NCBI GenBank assembly: GCA_012965975.1
Contig: DTRM01000042.1
Span: 1 to 38,087, forward strand
Direction: 5' to 3'
Length of the DNA stretch: 38,087 nt
From: Chromatiaceae bacterium
GTDB taxonomy: Bacteria > Pseudomonadota > Gammaproteobacteria > DTRM01
Each line of letters opens with the position of its first letter. The first letter of the stretch is position 1. The translations under genes were made by a program, and so were the position numbers. Under the pieces are notes generated by a model. That model did no database searches and was not told the DNA's origin. It worked only from the letters and a program-made list of their open reading frames with translations. Below, piece by piece: positions 26,928 through 36,296 of the stretch.

Positions 26928-27973
26928 AAAACCTTCGAACTGATTAGCTCTTCGATTGCCGAAGCGTCGGGTTGCCCATCGACACCGGGCAACGTCAATA
27001 CCTCGCGAATCAGCGCAAGCCAATGATCTGCACCCGCTGCAACGACTGTTTCCAGCGCACCCAAATCACCGTGATGACACCAACCATCATAGGCATTCAC
27101 AAGGGTGGGGGAAAGCTCACGGCGAAACCCGTCCAGACTGCCAAAATAAAAATGCAGAGAAGCCTCATGTCCATCGCTGATCAGTCGAGGCAATGTCGAC
27201 AAGCAGTCCGCCAGATTGTCACGCACGGCGCGCATTTGTAATTCAGCTCGACAACGCGGCAACGCAAGAATCCGTTCCGCCCAAGCCGGACCCACCTGCT
27301 CAGTGACCATCACTTCGCCTATTTCATGCCAGATGACACTCTGTGTCTCACGCTCGGCCATTTGATCCAGCGAAGTGACCTCATCAGTCTCGAAGTCATA
27401 ACAGGCGATGGCCTTACCCATCGCGTTGTCGGCTCGACTCCAGCGCCACTGCTCAATCTTTTCCCACAACATTCGACGCAGCGACTGGCTGCGCACATAG
27501 ATGGTTTGGCCTTGTGCCATCGCCGCTGGCGCGGTCAGATCACGTGCGTATTCACGTCCGCACACCAGAATACGATAATCGGAATGAATCTCGACCTGCT
27601 CCAGATCGGCAAGGAAAAACAACGGGCGACCGCCGGGACCGATGCCTGCGCCGTAGACCAGGTTATGGTCCAGTAAACGCTGATTTATATCATGGGCGGC
27701 AAACGGGTCAAACGATCGGCCCTCAACCCTGAGGGGGCGAAATTCTTCGTCATCAAGTGATTCCCACAGGGCTTCGCGTTCACCCAACCAACGCCCGATT
27801 TCCTCCCGAGGCAGCGAGTCGGTCAGCTCATAACCGGCCTCCCAGCGGAAAAACTCTCGCATTTTCAACAGGTAAATACACATCGTGTAATTTCCCGCAT
27901 GCCGGGCATCGGCAAGATTACAGTTGAAGCGTACGCTATCAATCAGTTGCTGATTTTGTGCCTCCACCGCCAT
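26924..27973 (-). CDS. Conserved protein, resembles the Sfum_1244 family
   Basis: N-terminus VRFNCNLADARHAGNYTMCIYLLKMREFFRWE recalled as Sfum_1244-type; function unknown. Confidence 0.6.
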   Translation of the reverse strand: MAVEAQNQQLIDSVRFNCNLADARHAGNYTMCIYLLKMREFFRWEAGYELTDSLPREEIGRWLGEREALWESLDDEEFRPLRVEGRSFDPFAAHDINQRLLDHNLVYGAGIGPGGRPLFFLADLEQVEIHSDYRILVCGREYARDLTAPAAMAQGQTIYVRSQSLRRMLWEKIEQWRWSRADNAMGKAIACYDFETDEVTSLDQMAERETQSVIWHEIGEVMVTEQVGPAWAERILALPRCRAELQMRAVRDNLADCLSTLPRLISDGHEASLHFYFGSLDGFRRELSPTLVNAYDGWCHHGDLGALETVVAAGADHWLALIREVLTLPGVDGQPDASAIEELISSKVL

Positions 27974-28029
27974 TTCCTAGTAAACTACTCTGGTATTAGA
28001 GCCTAACACATCAGTTATGGAGTACGGTT

Positions 28030-28599
28030 TTGGCATTACGAATCAAAAGTCGCTGGCACGATTCCGAGCGCAACGAGAGCGTCGACAAGGGTCTAGATGA
28101 GCATGCAGGGGCATTGGCCTTTATCGCTTGGCGCATATCGCTGGAAAAAGCGCGCACACTGCACGGTGAAAATTATGACTATGACTCGGATGGCCAGCGC
28201 ATTGCAGTGATCTGTGAATACCTTACGTTTGTTGTGCAGAGCGCCGATCGCCTCGCCCACCCCATCATGGATGAGAACGCCCGCAGCCAATTTATCACCA
28301 CGTTGGCTCAGCGCATTGGCGACCACGTGCAAGACAATGCGGCCGACCTGTTTGGCCCTGGCGATTACAAGACCGGGTTCATCAACACGCTCAATGAGCG
28401 CTCGCGGGAGTATGCCGATTACGAATACACAGAAGAGGGGCCCAGCTATTCCTTCACCCGACACCTCGGGCACAGCATCCAAAAAATTATGGGGTTGAGC
28501 CAAACCAACAAGTGGGTAATCGATCAGGTAATGGAGATTGATGGACCGTGGATGACTGAGAATATCGAGGATTCGATGATGGATCTGCTGGACGAATAG
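28030..28599 (+). CDS. Hypothetical protein (189 aa)
   Basis: TTG start with GGAG upstream; ends just before a strong terminator. Confidence 0.75.
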   Translation: MALRIKSRWHDSERNESVDKGLDEHAGALAFIAWRISLEKARTLHGENYDYDSDGQRIAVICEYLTFVVQSADRLAHPIMDENARSQFITTLAQRIGDHVQDNAADLFGPGDYKTGFINTLNERSREYADYEYTEEGPSYSFTRHLGHSIQKIMGLSQTNKWVIDQVMEIDGPWMTENIEDSMMDLLDE

Positions 28600-28620
28600 G
28601 CCAGGAGTTTCTTACAGACA

Positions 28621-28652
28621 AAAAAAGGCCGGACTATGTCCGGCCTTTTTTA
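28621..28652. terminator. Bidirectional intrinsic terminator
   Basis: AAAAAAGGCCGGAC-TAT-GTCCGGCCTTTTTT between convergent genes. Confidence 0.93.
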
Positions 28653-28669
28653 TACCTTGCCAACCGCGA

Positions 28670-28867
28670 TCAGGATTTGATCCACTTATCGCAATTGTCT
28701 GTATTCTTGGACTCGCCATCTTCATAACCCGCCTCGTAGGCGTCGTTGATGCGCTGCTCTTCACGCTTGGGGTTGCCAAGATAGCCACCAATCCAGCCCT
28801 GAATGTACTCCCAGTCACAACCCTTGCTTTCGAGTGTGGTTACCGCATCATAATAAGTCTGGTTCAT
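28670..28867 (-). CDS. Small hypothetical protein (~65 aa)
   Basis: MNQTYYDAVTTLESKGCDWEYIQGWIGGYLGNPKREEQRINDAYEAGYEDG; GGAGG RBS upstream of ATG 28867; convergent with terminator. Confidence 0.65.
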   Translation of the reverse strand: MNQTYYDAVTTLESKGCDWEYIQGWIGGYLGNPKREEQRINDAYEAGYEDGESKNTDNCDKWIKS

Positions 28868-29088
28868 ACCAAAACCTCCCAAAAATCCTGTATTTAGGCG
28901 CGCATGCCATTAGGCTGCGCTGCCCGGTAAACAACCATTATTGCACAGCATTTCTGTCTACAGCAAGTCCGATAACCCACTGCAAACGCTGCGGGGAAGC
29001 GGGCAACCATCGTCAATAGTGCCTCAAATGCCAACCTACTGATAGAATACCGGACTTTGCACACCCATCTCGCCTTGAGTCCGTCACC

Positions 29089-30132
29089 ATGCGTCCGTCA
29101 CAACTCACCACTGTCCTTGAACAAGAATTCAGCAGCACGCTGGCGGGCCACCATACCCCGGTGATGCTGTGGGGCCCTCCCGGGGTCGGCAAATCCGACC
29201 TCGTTACCCAGATCGGTCAACATCATTCCGTGCCGGTGATTGATATTCGTTTGTCCCAACTGGAGCCCAGTGATCTTCGCGGCATCCCGTTTCGCTCAGG
29301 TGAGCAGGTTGAGTGGGCGATCCCGTCGATGCTGCCCGATGCCGAACGCCACGGCAACACGGGGATTTTATTTCTCGATGAAATCACCTCGGCACCCCCC
29401 AGCGTATCCGCGGCGGCCTATCAATTGATTCTTGATCGTCGCTTGGGTAGCTACACCATTCCCGACGGCTGGGCGATTTTTGCAGCCGGCAACCGTCAAG
29501 GTGATCGTGGCGTGACCTACACCATGCCGGCGCCATTGGCGAACCGCTTCTCCCACTACGACATCGACGTAAATCTCGATGATTGGGTGGCTTGGGCGTA
29601 TGAGCATGACATCAACGAAGCCATTATCGGATTCTTGCGCTTTCGCCCCGAACTTCTGTTTGATTTTGATCCGGCGCATAACCCGGTTGCGTTTCCCTCC
29701 CCTCGCACTTGGGAATTTGCACATCGGGCACTGAGCAAATTTGGCGGCCAACCTCTCGTGCTAACCAGTGCGCTACAAGCCTGTGTCGGACCCGCCGCCG
29801 GTATCGAACTGCGTGCCTTTGTCGACAATCTCGATCAGATGCCGGATCTTGATGCGATCGTGAAAGGCGAGGATGTCGCCGTTCCCAAGGAAATTGATTT
29901 GCAGTACGCGGTCGCCTCATCTCTGGTCGGTCGCGCCATCCGCGCGCAGAATCATGACAACGGCGTCGACACACAAGGACACATTCTGGACTACGCCATG
30001 CGTTTTCCACAGCGAGAGATGGGCGTAATGCTGGTGTCCGATATGCACCGCGCGATTGGCAACGACCTATTTTCGATCCCACAGTTCTCGCAATGGGCCA
30101 AGGCTGTGTCCGCCGTTATGTTGTATGAATAA
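29089..30132 (+). CDS. MoxR-family AAA+ ATPase
   Basis: WGPPGVGKSDLV Walker A, ILFLDEITSAPPSVSAAAYQLILDRRLG Walker B, AAGNRQGD sensor. Confidence 0.94.
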   Translation: MRPSQLTTVLEQEFSSTLAGHHTPVMLWGPPGVGKSDLVTQIGQHHSVPVIDIRLSQLEPSDLRGIPFRSGEQVEWAIPSMLPDAERHGNTGILFLDEITSAPPSVSAAAYQLILDRRLGSYTIPDGWAIFAAGNRQGDRGVTYTMPAPLANRFSHYDIDVNLDDWVAWAYEHDINEAIIGFLRFRPELLFDFDPAHNPVAFPSPRTWEFAHRALSKFGGQPLVLTSALQACVGPAAGIELRAFVDNLDQMPDLDAIVKGEDVAVPKEIDLQYAVASSLVGRAIRAQNHDNGVDTQGHILDYAMRFPQREMGVMLVSDMHRAIGNDLFSIPQFSQWAKAVSAVMLYE

Positions 30133-30141
30133 AACCCATCG

Positions 30142-31437
30142 ATGGACATCGAAATTAAACTCGCCGCTGCACGCACCAAACTGATTCTCGACAAACCCTT
30201 TCTGGGTGCGCTGGTGCTGCGCCTGCCGCTGGTGAAAGCCGACCCAAAATGGTGTCGCTCAACCGGCACCGACGCGAAGAAACTCTACTATAACGCCAAC
30301 TATGTCGATGCACTGGATCTGGATCAGCTTCAGTTTGTGCTCGCGCATGAAGCCTTGCATTGTGCGCTGTCGCATTTTGTTCGCCGCCAACACCGCAATA
30401 AACACCGCTGGGATTTGGCTTGTGACAATGCCATCAATCCGTTGCTGTTGAGCGATGGACTCAAACCACCCGTTGGCGTCTGGGTAGATAAAAGTTTTGA
30501 AGGCATGACCGCCGAAGAGATCTATCCCTACATCGACGAAAACAATACCGATGAACCGATGGATCAACACATCTACGACGGCGAAGAACAGACCGGCAAC
30601 GATCACGACAAAGGCGTTGACGATCCCTCGGAGTCCCGCGACTCACCAGACTCCGGAGACAACGGTAATGATCAAGATGATGGTGAAAGTGATGGCGAAC
30701 AAGACTCCGACAACGGCGATGAATCGGGTGACGGCAATAATGACTCGCAACCGCAGGAGATCGGTGATGACCCGGGCGAGGATCGACCGCCACCATTAAG
30801 CCCCAGCGAGCGCGACTCGCTCTCGGTACAGTGGCAACAGCGTATGGCTGGCGCGGCACAGCAGGCCATGCAGGCGGGCAAACTCGGCGGTGCAATGGCG
30901 CGCCTGATCGATCACATGTTGCAACCCCAACTGCCATGGCGAATGTTACTAGCCCGTTACATGACTGCGGTGGCACGCGATGACTATAGTTACATGCGTC
31001 CATCGCGACGCGAGGGTGAAGCCATTTTACCCACCCTGCGCAGCAGCCAACTCAACGTCGTGGTCGCCATTGATACCAGCGGTTCAATTTCCGCAAGAGA
31101 ACTGGGGGAGTTTGTGTCTGAGGTCGATGCGATCAAAGGGCAGATGCGCGCCCGCGTGACCCTGATCGCGTGCGACAACGAACTCGTACCGGGTGGCCCT
31201 TGGATTTACGAACCTTGGGAAGAGATCACCCTGCCGCAACAACTCAGCGGCGGTGGCGGCACAAGCTTCGAGCCGGTATTCGAGTGGGTCGCCAATCAGG
31301 ACCAACAACCCGATCTGTTGCTGTATTTCACCGACGCGGAGGGCAGCTTTCCCAACATCGAGCCAAATTTCCAGGTCTTGTGGCTGGTTAAAGGCAAACA
31401 CAAGATCCCTTGGGGGCAGCGTGTCCAGCTAAACTAA
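30142..31437 (+). CDS. VWA-like / putative metallopeptidase-domain protein (DUF2201-type)
   Basis: N-terminal HEALH (HExxH) metal-binding-like motif, acidic low-complexity linker, C-terminal VAIDTSGSIS MIDAS motif. Confidence 0.9.
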   Translation: MDIEIKLAAARTKLILDKPFLGALVLRLPLVKADPKWCRSTGTDAKKLYYNANYVDALDLDQLQFVLAHEALHCALSHFVRRQHRNKHRWDLACDNAINPLLLSDGLKPPVGVWVDKSFEGMTAEEIYPYIDENNTDEPMDQHIYDGEEQTGNDHDKGVDDPSESRDSPDSGDNGNDQDDGESDGEQDSDNGDESGDGNNDSQPQEIGDDPGEDRPPPLSPSERDSLSVQWQQRMAGAAQQAMQAGKLGGAMARLIDHMLQPQLPWRMLLARYMTAVARDDYSYMRPSRREGEAILPTLRSSQLNVVVAIDTSGSISARELGEFVSEVDAIKGQMRARVTLIACDNELVPGGPWIYEPWEEITLPQQLSGGGGTSFEPVFEWVANQDQQPDLLLYFTDAEGSFPNIEPNFQVLWLVKGKHKIPWGQRVQLN

Positions 31438-31484
31438 GCCGGGATCGGGAACGCTACACTCGGAATTCGGTCTCACCCCCCATC

Positions 31485-32936
31485 ATGATAAAAAAACCAA
31501 TCTGCCATTATCTCAGTACGCTTATCCTGACCCTGCTGTTTCACGGCGGCGTATTAGCCGATAACAGTGATTTACCCGATATCGGCTCGACAACCAGTGA
31601 GGCCTTGTCACCGCTGCGAGAGAAAGCCCTGGCGGATGAGTTTCGCCATTATCTGCTGCGATCCAACCAAGTGATCGACGACCCGCTGGTCTCGGACTAT
31701 GTCCATTATATTGGTACACGACTGGCCTCGAATGCGGATCAAAGCCATCTCGGATTTACCTTCATGGTGATTGATGACCCGAGCATCAATGCCTTTGCCG
31801 GACCTGGCGGGGTGATCGGTATCCATACCGGACTTATTCTCGCGGCAAAGTCAGAAAGCGAACTCGCCGGAGTGCTCGGCCATGAAATTGCCCACGTGAC
31901 CCAGCGCCACTTGCAACGCGCTCTCGACGCGATGAATCGCCTGCAAATCCCCACCGCCGCGGCCTTGCTCGCGGCGATACTAATCGGCAGTCAATCACCG
32001 GAGCTGGCTCAAGCGGCGATATCCACCGTCTCGGCCGCCAGCATACAGCAACGAATCGACTTCACCCGTGACAATGAAAAAGAGGCGGACCGCATCGGCA
32101 TTAGTATTCTGTCGCGTGCCGGTTTTGATCCACTCGGTATGCCCGGTTTTTTTCAACGTCTGCAGGAAGTCCACCGTTATCAAGCGGCAGAGGCACCCGA
32201 GTTCTTACGTACCCACCCCGTCACCGAAGCACGTATCGCTGATGCACATAACCGAGCGCAATCCCTGCCCACTGTCGCCAAACAGGATGAAAGCCGCTTT
32301 CTCAAGATTCAGGCACGCCTCCAAGGCCTCGGACTCAACGCTCGTTTGGCTGAACAGCGCTTTCGCGCCACCCTGAATGGCGAACAGACACCCGCTGAAC
32401 GCTCGGCCACCCGCTATGGGCTTGCGGTGGCGCTTGAACAACTGGGAAAAACCGCTGAGGCACAGCAACTCTATCGCGATCTACTGGCCGAAAAATCCGA
32501 TGATATTTACTATATTCAAGGTCTCGCCAGCAGCATGGTCGCAGCTGGACAGGACGACAAAGCGATTACGGTCTACCAAAACGGTCTCGACCTGTTTCCA
32601 CTCAACCGAGGCCTCAGCCTCGGCCACGCACGCGCGCTCGCGAACTCCGGCCAATATACCCAAGCCCGCGGGCAACTCATGGCCCTGCTGGATCATCGCA
32701 GCGATGATGTCCAGTTATTGCGATTGTTGTCCAAGATCAGCGAAAAGGCGGGGGAATTTTCAGACAAACATCTATATCTATCTGAATACTATAGATTAAT
32801 TGGAGAACATGGCTATGCGGTGGAACAATTGGAGGAAGGGCTAAAACGCTCAAATCTGCCCTTTTATGACCGCGCCCGCCTGCAGTCGCGCCTAGATAAG
32901 CTGCGCGAGGAAGAAGCAGAAAAAGAACACGAATAA
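31485..32936 (+). CDS. M48-family periplasmic metalloprotease with TPR repeats (BepA-like)
   Basis: Signal peptide; GVLGHEIAHVTQRH (HExxH), RDNEKEADRIGISIL; C-terminal TPR-like repeats. Start at 31485 preferred. Confidence 0.92.
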   Translation: MIKKPICHYLSTLILTLLFHGGVLADNSDLPDIGSTTSEALSPLREKALADEFRHYLLRSNQVIDDPLVSDYVHYIGTRLASNADQSHLGFTFMVIDDPSINAFAGPGGVIGIHTGLILAAKSESELAGVLGHEIAHVTQRHLQRALDAMNRLQIPTAAALLAAILIGSQSPELAQAAISTVSAASIQQRIDFTRDNEKEADRIGISILSRAGFDPLGMPGFFQRLQEVHRYQAAEAPEFLRTHPVTEARIADAHNRAQSLPTVAKQDESRFLKIQARLQGLGLNARLAEQRFRATLNGEQTPAERSATRYGLAVALEQLGKTAEAQQLYRDLLAEKSDDIYYIQGLASSMVAAGQDDKAITVYQNGLDLFPLNRGLSLGHARALANSGQYTQARGQLMALLDHRSDDVQLLRLLSKISEKAGEFSDKHLYLSEYYRLIGEHGYAVEQLEEGLKRSNLPFYDRARLQSRLDKLREEEAEKEHE

Positions 32937-33072
32937 GCGCGCCCAACACTTTTCATAAAAACTGCTTGTATTTACTCACACTTTGATTATCCTTAACGAA
33001 GTCAGAACATAAACTCATCCAGTCACTTAAGCCCTCTGACCATTGACTTTAGTCAGATACATTTTTGCCGCT

Positions 33073-33108
33073 AAACAAAAACAGTTTTTATTAAAACAGT
33101 TTTTGTTT
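33073..33108. promoter_or_regulatory. Tandem AAAACAGTTTTT repeats inside an AAACAAAAAC/GTTTTTGTTT inverted repeat upstream of soxX
   Basis: Direct copies at 33078-33089 and 33093-33104; inverted arms at 33073-33082 and 33099-33108. Confidence 0.45.
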
Positions 33109-33185
33109 GCTTCAAAATCGAAATAACAATAATGGGCCGTATGCCCATCTACAAACTAAAATTCGTGTCCCATAAGGAGGAGATC

Positions 33186-33548
33186 ATGCGGAAAGCCGCA
33201 AGCAATACCATCCTGAAAAGCTCACTGGCAATAATCATAGCGGGGATGGCACTCGTATCTGCATCCGCTATTGCAAGTTCTGTCGAAGAAGGTAAAAAAC
33301 TCGCGTTTGATCGCAAGCAAGGCAATTGTCTTGCCTGTCACATGATCGAGGGTGGTATCAGCCCGGGTGATATCGGTCCACCGCTGATTGCCATGAAGGC
33401 TCGCTTTCCCGATCGCGCCAAACTTCGTGCCCAGATCTATGACGCCACCGCTGCCAACCCGGAAAGCATCATGATTCCGTTTGGCCGTCACAAGGCATTG
33501 AGTGATGCGCAGATCGACAGCATTATCGATTACATGTACACACTTTAA
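33186..33548 (+). CDS. soxX: SoxX, monoheme cytochrome c
   Basis: Signal peptide, GNCLACHMIEGG heme motif, GDIGPPLIAMKARFPDRAKLR; AGGAGGAG RBS upstream of ATG 33186. Confidence 0.94.
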   Translation: MRKAASNTILKSSLAIIIAGMALVSASAIASSVEEGKKLAFDRKQGNCLACHMIEGGISPGDIGPPLIAMKARFPDRAKLRAQIYDATAANPESIMIPFGRHKALSDAQIDSIIDYMYTL

Positions 33549-33593
33549 ATCACTGCATTATTTTTTATTTCTACCATATCTAGGAGTTCACGC

Positions 33594-34046
33594 ATGATGA
33601 ACATGAAACGCAGAACCATGCTCAAGGGAGCATTGATTGCGAGTGCAGCCGCACTTACCCCGCAAGCCGTGTTGGCCGCGTGGCCAAAAGAGGGATTTGG
33701 TGCCAAGTCGGTACCGGAAGCATTAATGGGTACCCTCGGTTCCGACTCGACCAGCCCCAGCGATGCAATCAAGATCAAGGCTCCCGACATCGCCGAGAAC
33801 GGTGCGGTGGTTCCGGTAACGGTCTCCACCACGCTGGCAGACGTCACCTCGATTTCTATTCTAGCCAGTGCCAATCCTTCGCCGCTGGCGGCATCGTTTG
33901 ATCTAGGCGCCGGCGCTGCCGGGTTTGTTTCTACCCGCATCAAAATGGGCAAAACGGGCGATATTGTTGCGGTCGTGAAATCGGGCGGCTCGCTGCACAG
34001 TAACCGCAAGGGCGTTAAGGTCACCATCGGTGGCTGTGGCGGTTAA
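33594..34046 (+). CDS. soxY: SoxY sulfur-carrier subunit
   Basis: Tat-type KRRTMLKG signal; C-terminal VTIGGCGG carrier motif. Confidence 0.96.
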   Translation: MMNMKRRTMLKGALIASAAALTPQAVLAAWPKEGFGAKSVPEALMGTLGSDSTSPSDAIKIKAPDIAENGAVVPVTVSTTLADVTSISILASANPSPLAASFDLGAGAAGFVSTRIKMGKTGDIVAVVKSGGSLHSNRKGVKVTIGGCGG

Positions 34047-34080
34047 TCCATCCTTTTCAAAAATTTAAGGAATTACTATC

Positions 34081-34392
34081 ATGGCAAGCATCAAGATTCG
34101 CGCCAAAAACAAATCAGGCGTAACGACAGTTAAATGTCTGATGACGCATCCGATGGAAACCGGGTCACGCAAGAACAAAAAAACCGGCAAGCTGATTCCG
34201 GCTCATTTTATTCAGGAGGTCACTGCCGGTCTGAATGGGACAACCGTGCTCACCGCACACTGGGGTGGCGGCGTGTCCAAAAACCCTTACATGTCTTTCA
34301 AACTCAATGGCGCAGCTTCAGGAGATTCTCTGAAGATTAACTGGGTTGATAACCAGGGCAACAGCGAGTCTGCAGAAGCGAAAGTCAAATAA
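34081..34392 (+). CDS. soxZ: SoxZ
   Basis: MASIKIRAKNKSGVTTVKCLMTHPMETGSRKNKKTGKLIPAHFIQEVT. Confidence 0.97.
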   Translation: MASIKIRAKNKSGVTTVKCLMTHPMETGSRKNKKTGKLIPAHFIQEVTAGLNGTTVLTAHWGGGVSKNPYMSFKLNGAASGDSLKINWVDNQGNSESAEAKVK

Positions 34393-34443
34393 CATAGATC
34401 AACCGACTGTGCCCAATTAAATGATTTAGGAGGAAGGTGTCAG

Positions 34444-35274
34444 ATGAAACAGTCTTTACTAATAACAGCACTGCTTGGCATTCTGGGAACTCTACCCATG
34501 ACCGCGCAGGCAACACCCGCCGAGGATGTACAAACCTATCGGGATTTCTTTATGAAGCGATTCCCCGGTGTCCCACTGGAGGAGTTCGCCAATGGCGTCT
34601 ATTCCATTGATCAGGTCTCCCGTGACAGCTGGGAAGCGATTGAAGAGTTTCCACCTTACGAACCGTCGATTGAAGACGGTGAGGCCATGTGGAATAAAGC
34701 CTTTGCCAATGGCAAGAGCTACTCTAGCTGCTTCCCCGATGGCCCTGCCATCATGGGCAAATACCCACACTGGGACGATGGCAAGGGCATGGTGATGACG
34801 CTGCCCTTGGCAGTCAACAACTGTCGAACAGCCAACGGTGAAAAACCCCTCAAGTACGCCAAGGGTTCAATCAACAAACTGCTGTCCTACATCGGTTATG
34901 AATCTCGTGGTCAAGTCACCAATGTTGGGATTCCCAATGCGGCGGCGTTGGCGGCCTATGAAGATGGCAAACAGTTTTACTTTGCCCGGCGCGGTCAGTT
35001 GAACATGTCCTGCTCGCACTGCCACATGCAACAGTCCGGCAGACATCTGCGTACGGACGTGCTTAGCCCGGCCTTGGGACATACCACCGGTTTTCCGGTG
35101 TATCGTTCGAAGTGGGGTGGTCAGGGAACCTTGCACCGTCGCTATAAGGGTTGCAACAAGCAGGTACGAGCAAAACCGTTCAAACCTCAGGGTGAAGAGT
35201 ATCGTAATCTGGAATACTTTATGACCCACATGAACAATGGCATCGCAATTAATTCGCCATCCGCCAGAAAGTAA
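34444..35274 (+). CDS. soxA: SoxA cytochrome c (single CxxCH)
   Basis: Signal peptide; MSCSHCHMQQSGRHLR heme site; GCNKQVRAKPF region; single CxxCH in the mature protein. Confidence 0.95.
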   Translation: MKQSLLITALLGILGTLPMTAQATPAEDVQTYRDFFMKRFPGVPLEEFANGVYSIDQVSRDSWEAIEEFPPYEPSIEDGEAMWNKAFANGKSYSSCFPDGPAIMGKYPHWDDGKGMVMTLPLAVNNCRTANGEKPLKYAKGSINKLLSYIGYESRGQVTNVGIPNAAALAAYEDGKQFYFARRGQLNMSCSHCHMQQSGRHLRTDVLSPALGHTTGFPVYRSKWGGQGTLHRRYKGCNKQVRAKPFKPQGEEYRNLEYFMTHMNNGIAINSPSARK

Positions 35275-35288
35275 GTATTAAAACCCAA

Positions 35289-35320
35289 TAAAAAAACCCG
35301 GCTTGCGCCGGGTTTTTTTT
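35289..35320 (+). terminator. Intrinsic terminator after soxA
   Basis: AAAAAACCCGGC-TTGC-GCCGGGTTTTTTTT. Confidence 0.93.
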
Positions 35321-35344
35321 GTCCTTAACAAACCGGTATTAGAA

Positions 35345-36296
35345 TCATTCAATATTGGAATCGGTTCCGGTTGCTTGCAAATCTTCTTTGGGTTTTTCAA
35401 CCCCCTCCTTCTGTGGCTCCGGAGCGACCTGCTCGGCCACGTCACCCAGTAACGCCTCCACCGCATCCAGATTTGTCATTAAGCTCATCCATGGCATCAT
35501 CCTGAACCTCGGCCTGCGGCTCTGTTACAGGTTCGGGTGCCGCCCCTGCCCCTGCTTCTGCCAACATGTTCGCAATATCTTCATCGCTCGCCGTTGGCGT
35601 CACCTCAATCTCGATATCGTCATCGACATCGGTGGGATCAACCGGCGTTGCCATGACCCTGCCAGCATCAGTCTGTTCTTCACCTCGAGCAAACGCCAAA
35701 ATGGCATCCATGGTGACCATGCCCTCGCCATCCTGGTTCGAATACAGTTGGGTATATTCACCCAGCATTCGTCCCATCGTATCCATGGTGACGCTAATTT
35801 CATCACTCAACCGTTGGTTCTCCGACTTCAACCGATCAATCTCAGCAGACTGATCGGTTGCCGGAGCTGAAGCCGACGCATCCGCAGCGACGGGCACACC
35901 CTCCGCTCCGATATGCGCCGAAGATGCCTTGAGGTACTCCTGATAGGCCATACGAATACTTCCTACCGCACGGTCCAAACGGGAAAATTCGGCGGCGTTA
36001 CGGCCCACATAGACCTGGAGAAATTTCTGATAGAACGCTGCCTCAAGCGCCATAAACGCCTTTGCGTTCGACACGATGGCCTCGCCTTCAACCTCGGGAT
36101 ATTCCGATAACACCGACGCCAGCTCAGACTCCGCAGCCACCGAGCCCTTCTTGAACTTCGCAGCGAGTGCGGCTGCGGCCTTCATATCTCGACGCTTGCG
36201 TACCATCGATAGCGCCAGCAGTATCCCGGTCGTCACCAACAGCACGACCAGTATTTCGATCAATACGATAAACATCATTGTACTGATCTGCATCAT
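35345..36296 (-). CDS. Membrane-anchored protein with acidic C-terminal tail; probable frameshift near 35480
   Basis: ORF 36296-35442 has an N-terminal TM helix; a second frame (35479-35345) continues with MTNLDAVEALLGDVAEQVAPEPQKEGVEKPKEDLQATGTDSNIE. Confidence 0.65.

Noticed and set aside
30461-31003. 180-aa Arg/His/Cys-rich minus-strand ORF
   Set aside because: Antisense shadow of the acidic linker in the VWA-like gene; composition explained by the opposite strand.
35355-35870. 171-aa plus-strand ORF
   Set aside because: Antisense to the TM-anchored gene and its frameshifted tail; no RBS or domain support.
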